The translations under genes were made by a program, and so were the position numbers. The notes below the pieces were generated by a model. It worked only from the letters and a program-made list of their open reading frames with translations, searched no databases and had not been told where the DNA came from. Below are positions 62,338 through 64,000 of a stretch of DNA of 64,000 bases, piece after piece. The stretch comes from Muribaculaceae bacterium. GTDB taxonomy: Bacteria; Bacteroidota; Bacteroidia; Bacteroidales; Muribaculaceae. Each line of letters starts with the position of its first letter. The stretch's first letter is position 1. Location: positions 37,848-101,847 of the forward strand of contig JAFYYU010000001.1 in NCBI GenBank assembly GCA_017557425.1. Reading direction: 5' to 3'.

Positions 62338-64000
62338 ATGAAAAACAAAATACTTCTTTTTAAACTGTTCGCCCTCGTGGCGGCCATGATGTGCGCCTTG
62401 GGCGCCAGCGCAGCCGAGGCCTATGCCAACTACACGCCGTCGAACACGACGCTGACGTTCTACTACGACAACCTGCGCAGCACCCGCACGGGCACGACCT
62501 ACGACCTGAACACAGGCAGCAACGATCCCGGCTGGTACACCGACGGCACCAATGCCAACGTCACCAAGGTGGTGTTTAACTCCTCGTTTGCCAATGCCCG
62601 CCCCACATCAACCCGTTGTTGGTTTTATGGTATGAAGAATCTTCAATCCATCACGGGCATGAGTTACCTGAACACCAGTGAGGTGACCGTTTTTAGTCAT
62701 ATGTTTCAATCGTGCCAATCATTGACAAGTATTGACGTGAGCAACTTCAACACATCCAAGGTTACAGACATGACGCAAATGTTCTGTAACTGCGCTAATT
62801 TAACCAGCCTTGACTTGAGCATCTTCAATACGGCCAATGTTACAGGAATGACAATGATGTTCAGAAGTTGCAGAAACTTAAAGACCATCTTTGTCGGCAG
62901 CGGCTGGAGCACGGCAGCCGTGACAAGTTCCGATCAAATGTTTTGGGGCTGCACCAGCCTTGTGGGCGGCCAGGGCACGACCTATGATGAAAACCATGTG
63001 GACAAGGCTTATGCCCACATCGACGGCGGCACGAGCAACCCAGGCTACTTCACTGCTGAGGGTGCTGAGCCGTGGGTAACCCCTGAGGCCTATGCCTGCT
63101 ACACGCCATCGAACACGACACTCACATTTTACTACGACACCCTGCGCAGCACCCGCACGGGCACGACCTATGACCTGAACACAGTCAACAGTGATCCAGG
63201 GTGGAAAAATGACGGCACCAACTCTAATGTCTCCTCGGTGGTCTTTGACCCGACGTTTGCCAATGCCCGCCCAACGTCAACCCGATATTGGTTTGGATCA
63301 ATGCCTAAACTCGAATCGATCACGGGAATGGCCTACTTGAATACCAGTGAGGTGACCAGCATGCGTTACATGTTTATTTATTGTCCAAAAATGACGAGTC
63401 TTGACCTGAGCCATTTCAACACGGCCAAAGTGACGGATATGGATTATATGTTTACTTATAGCAGCGGCTTAACCAGCCTTGACCTGAGCAGTTTCAATAC
63501 TGCCAAAGTGCAAACAATGACCTGGATGTTCAGGGGCTGCACCAACTTGACTACCATCTATGTTGGCGATAAGTGGTCCACCGCTGCCGTGGTGCAATCA
63601 AATGGGATGTTTGAGGACTGCGACAACCTTGTTGGCGGCATGGGCACGACCTATGATGCCAACCACACGGATGCTGCTTACGCCCATGTTGACGGCGGCA
63701 CGAGCAACCCGGGCTATTTTACCGCGACCACTAACTACGACTTCGTAGTAAACGGCATCTATTATAAGTTCTTTGGCGGCAATTTGGTGGCCGTGACTTA
63801 CAAGGACGATACCTACGGCTGCTACAGCGGCGAAGTGGTGATTCCCGAATCGGTGGAGCATGACGGCTGGTGGTATATCGTGTCCTGCATCGACGAGCGG
63901 GCGTTCTACCGCTGCCCGTATCTGACGAAGGTGACCATCCCCGCCTCGGTGGACCTCATCGAGAACGAGGCTTTTTCAGACGCATTCATGGACCAAAACA
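62338..64000 (+). CDS. BspA-like leucine-rich-repeat surface protein (partial)
   Basis: The 3' end lies outside the window; 554 codons are seen. A signal peptide covers about residues 1-27 (ALVAAMMCALGASA). It is followed by two DUF285/BspA-type modules of 223 residues each, starting near residues 32 and 255. Each has an intro (YTPSNTTLTFYYD), repeats of the form L-T-S-L-D-x-S-x-F-N-T with V-T-x-M-x-x-M-F, and a closing GGTSNPGYF. From about residue 478 a different, LRR_5-like region begins (VVIPESV, LTKVTIPASVD). Such proteins adhere to host or other cells. The ORF is intact to the edge. Confidence 0.88.
   Translation, partial: MKNKILLFKLFALVAAMMCALGASAAEAYANYTPSNTTLTFYYDNLRSTRTGTTYDLNTGSNDPGWYTDGTNANVTKVVFNSSFANARPTSTRCWFYGMKNLQSITGMSYLNTSEVTVFSHMFQSCQSLTSIDVSNFNTSKVTDMTQMFCNCANLTSLDLSIFNTANVTGMTMMFRSCRNLKTIFVGSGWSTAAVTSSDQMFWGCTSLVGGQGTTYDENHVDKAYAHIDGGTSNPGYFTAEGAEPWVTPEAYACYTPSNTTLTFYYDTLRSTRTGTTYDLNTVNSDPGWKNDGTNSNVSSVVFDPTFANARPTSTRYWFGSMPKLESITGMAYLNTSEVTSMRYMFIYCPKMTSLDLSHFNTAKVTDMDYMFTYSSGLTSLDLSSFNTAKVQTMTWMFRGCTNLTTIYVGDKWSTAAVVQSNGMFEDCDNLVGGMGTTYDANHTDAAYAHVDGGTSNPGYFTATTNYDFVVNGIYYKFFGGNLVAVTYKDDTYGCYSGEVVIPESVEHDGWWYIVSCIDERAFYRCPYLTKVTIPASVDLIENEAFSDAFMDQN
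62431..63769 (+). repeat. 669-bp tandem internal duplication in the BspA-like gene
   Basis: The segment beginning TACACGCCGTCG at 62431 recurs at 63100 in the same frame, a spacing of 669 bases (223 codons). The intro and closing segments are most alike; the central LRR units have diverged. Confidence 0.75.

Overview
The window reads as chromosome of a Bacteroidota gut commensal, order Bacteroidales, probably Muribaculaceae- or Prevotellaceae-like. The evidence is Bacteroidota-type promoters (-33 TTTG/TTGC about 20 bases before a -7 TAnnTTTG), the dcw gene order with a FtsL-like protein and no murF, PorZ-type surface proteins, DUF4251 lipoproteins, dockerin-ended secreted proteins and a BspA-type leucine-rich-repeat protein. 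The genus is inference.

Layout. 1-2768 (+): a run of small metabolic genes (FlK-like thioesterase, thioredoxin-like protein, TfoX-N protein, beta-carbonic anhydrase, DMT transporter). 2798-3191: the 5' stub of an AAA_14/DUF4143-type ATPase, cut off by a 251-bp MITE-like element with imperfect terminal inverted repeats and two strong internal hairpins. 3265-10543 (+): DNA and nucleotide maintenance genes (DNPH1-like hydrolase, YhcG/DUF1016 nuclease, AlkZ-related protein, SbcD, SbcC). 10622-21938 (-): a surface locus of three PorZ-like propeller proteins around an MBOAT/SGNH acyltransferase pair, with two DUF4251 lipoproteins. 22188-26875 (-): lysS, a membrane acyltransferase, serS and yqeY. 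26895-42147 (-): the dcw cluster rsmH-ftsL-ftsI-murE-mraY-murD-ftsW-murG-murC-ftsQ-ftsA-ftsZ, without mraZ or murF. 42556-45626 (+): lysA, an Lrp/AsnC regulator and a mannose-1-phosphate guanylyltransferase. 45717-47673 (-): argR, an ArgC homologue lacking its catalytic residues, and ssb. 47945-50594 (-): two dockerin-ended secreted proteins. 50745-50817: tRNA-Lys(CTT). 50969-57665: PLP enzymes, an LpxL-like acyltransferase, a BASS transporter, a PaaI-like thioesterase and a patatin with membrane segments. 57652-62042 (-): CD225/GYF protein, DUF2752 protein, thyA, folA, lpxB, and PldA-type phospholipase A. 62338-64000 (+): the start of a BspA-like surface protein that runs off the window.

How the genes fit together. 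MurC/D/E, MraY and MurG make lipid II; FtsW/FtsI polymerise and crosslink it at the FtsZ/FtsA/FtsQ/FtsL division site. MurE carries the DNPR motif for meso-diaminopimelate, and divergent lysA consumes the same diaminopimelate. LpxB, the LpxL-like enzyme and PldA act on outer-membrane lipid. ThyA and FolA form a folate couple.

The observations most worth a second look are the MITE-like element that truncates an ATPase, the ArgC pseudoenzyme in an argR operon, the PorZ/acyltransferase locus, and exact 7-bp-period arrays (TAGTYYY) between co-directional genes. No CRISPR array, complete insertion sequence or prophage was seen.
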